Source: Nocardioides sp. SYSU D00065
GTDB lineage: Bacteria; Actinomycetota; Actinomycetes; Propionibacteriales; Nocardioidaceae
Length of the DNA stretch: 64,000 bases
Assembly: GCF_017916425.1 (NCBI RefSeq)
Contig: NZ_JAFMSX010000001.1
Coordinates: 434,001 to 498,000, forward strand
Reading direction: 5' to 3'
Shown here: positions 63,569-64,000 of the stretch, in pieces
Layout of the letters: each line of letters opens with the position of its first letter
How positions within the stretch are numbered: the first letter of the stretch is position 1
Position numbers and translations under genes: made by a program
Notes under the pieces: model-generated
The model's input: only the letters and a program-made list of their open reading frames with translations
Told to the model about the DNA's origin: nothing
Database searches by the model: none

Positions 63569-64000
63569 TCAGGCGTCGGAGGGAACGGGTGCGGTCGCGT
63601 CGGCGCCGGCCGCCGCGACCTGCGAGGCCTTGATCTCGCGGTACGCCGTCTCGGCGGCGCCCTGCTCGGCCTCCTTCTTGGAGCGGCCGGCACCGTTGCC
63701 GAGGACCTGCTCGCCCAGACGCACGCGCGCGACGAACGTCTTCATGTGGTCGGGTCCGTCGTCCTCGATGAGGTACTCCGGGACCCCGAGGCCCAGGTCC
63801 GCCGACAGCTCCTGCAGGGAGGTCTTCCAGTCCAGGCCGGCGCCCATCGAGGCGGCAGCCTCCATGACCGGGTCGAAGAGCCGGTGCACGACCTTAGCCG
63901 CCTCGTCCATGCCACCGCTGAGGTGGATCGCGCCGATGACGGCCTCGACGGTGTCGGACAGGATCGAGGCCTTGTCGCGACCGCCCGTCGTCTCCTCGCC
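63569..64000 (-). CDS. rnc: Ribonuclease III, 5' part cut by window edge
   Basis: The C-terminal 143 residues of RNase III are visible; the start lies beyond 64000. The last part of the nuclease domain ([20 protein letters not shown]) and the double-stranded RNA-binding domain ([38 protein letters not shown]) are clear. rnc-mutM is a conserved actinobacterial pair. Confidence 0.95.
   Translation of the reverse strand, partial: GEETTGGRDKASILSDTVEAVIGAIHLSGGMDEAAKVVHRLFDPVMEAAASMGAGLDWKTSLQELSADLGLGVPEYLIEDDGPDHMKTFVARVRLGEQVLGNGAGRSKKEAEQGAAETAYREIKASQVAAAGADATAPVPSDA

Overview
The window is a very GC-rich (about 70%), densely coded actinobacterial chromosome segment. GTG starts are common, four-base stop/start overlaps are frequent, and many genes seem to be transcribed without a leader. 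Gene order on the minus strand follows the core cluster I recall from Mycobacterium tuberculosis (DUF4081 acetyltransferase-ispG-rip1-dxr ... rlmN-cdsA-frr-pyrH-tsf-rpsB ... xerC-dprA-comM-yraN ... rnhB-lepB-rplS-trmD-rimM-KH-rpsP ... ffh-glnD-glnB-amt ... ftsY ... smc ... mutM-rnc). Protein character and gene content suggest Propionibacteriales, most likely Nocardioides or a close relative; this placement is inference. No rRNA, tRNA, CRISPR array, insertion sequence or prophage was seen.

Layout. 1-1769: proS, its last codons cut by the window edge. 1871-6915: an accessory cassette with a TPR-CHAT caspase-like protease, a divergent subtilisin-like protease without signal peptide, a small beta-rich protein and an ECF-type sigma factor. 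7034-7993: a secreted protein. 8004-14684: the isoprenoid/site-2-protease block (acetyltransferase, ispG, rip1-like, dxr, a stand-alone acyl-CoA-synthetase N-terminal fragment, an M1 peptidase). 14862-16895: RIO-type kinase and LOG-family protein on the plus strand. 16873-25393: mannosyltransferase, rlmN, small membrane protein, phosphatase, RmlD-like reductase, cdsA, frr, pyrH, tsf, rpsB. 25825-30567: M23 peptidase, xerC, dprA, comM, yraN. 30714-36003: DUF2469, rnhB, lepB, rplS, a trmD-acetyltransferase fusion, rimM, KH protein, rpsP, with a tandem repeat and a strong hairpin in the operon.

36203-46228: acetyltransferase, VanW, amidohydrolase, ROK regulator, NYN protein, ffh, glnD, glnB, amt. 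46433-50360: a plus-strand pair of cell-surface glycosyltransferase genes inserted between amt and ftsY. 50409-56589: ftsY, a 58-residue membrane protein, thioesterase, LysE exporter, smc. 56754-62335: a lineage-specific insertion with a von Willebrand A protein, an alanine-glyoxylate-type aminotransferase, a glycolate-oxidase-type flavoprotein and an MFS exporter. 62382-64000: a small coiled-coil protein, mutM, and rnc running off the right edge.

How the genes work together. Most serve translation and its maturation (S2, S16, L19, EF-Ts, RRF, TrmD, RimM, RlmN, ProRS), protein export (Ffh, FtsY, LepB), DNA maintenance (XerC, DprA, ComM, RnhB, SMC, MutM), nitrogen sensing (GlnD, PII, Amt) and the MEP pathway (Dxr, IspG). 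The best candidate for an undescribed system is the CHAT/subtilase/sigma cassette. The most unusual smaller items are the TrmD-GNAT fusion, the 64-bp repeat that copies the 3' end of the KH gene, a promoter-like element shared by rpsP and rplS, and the nested palindrome upstream of amt.
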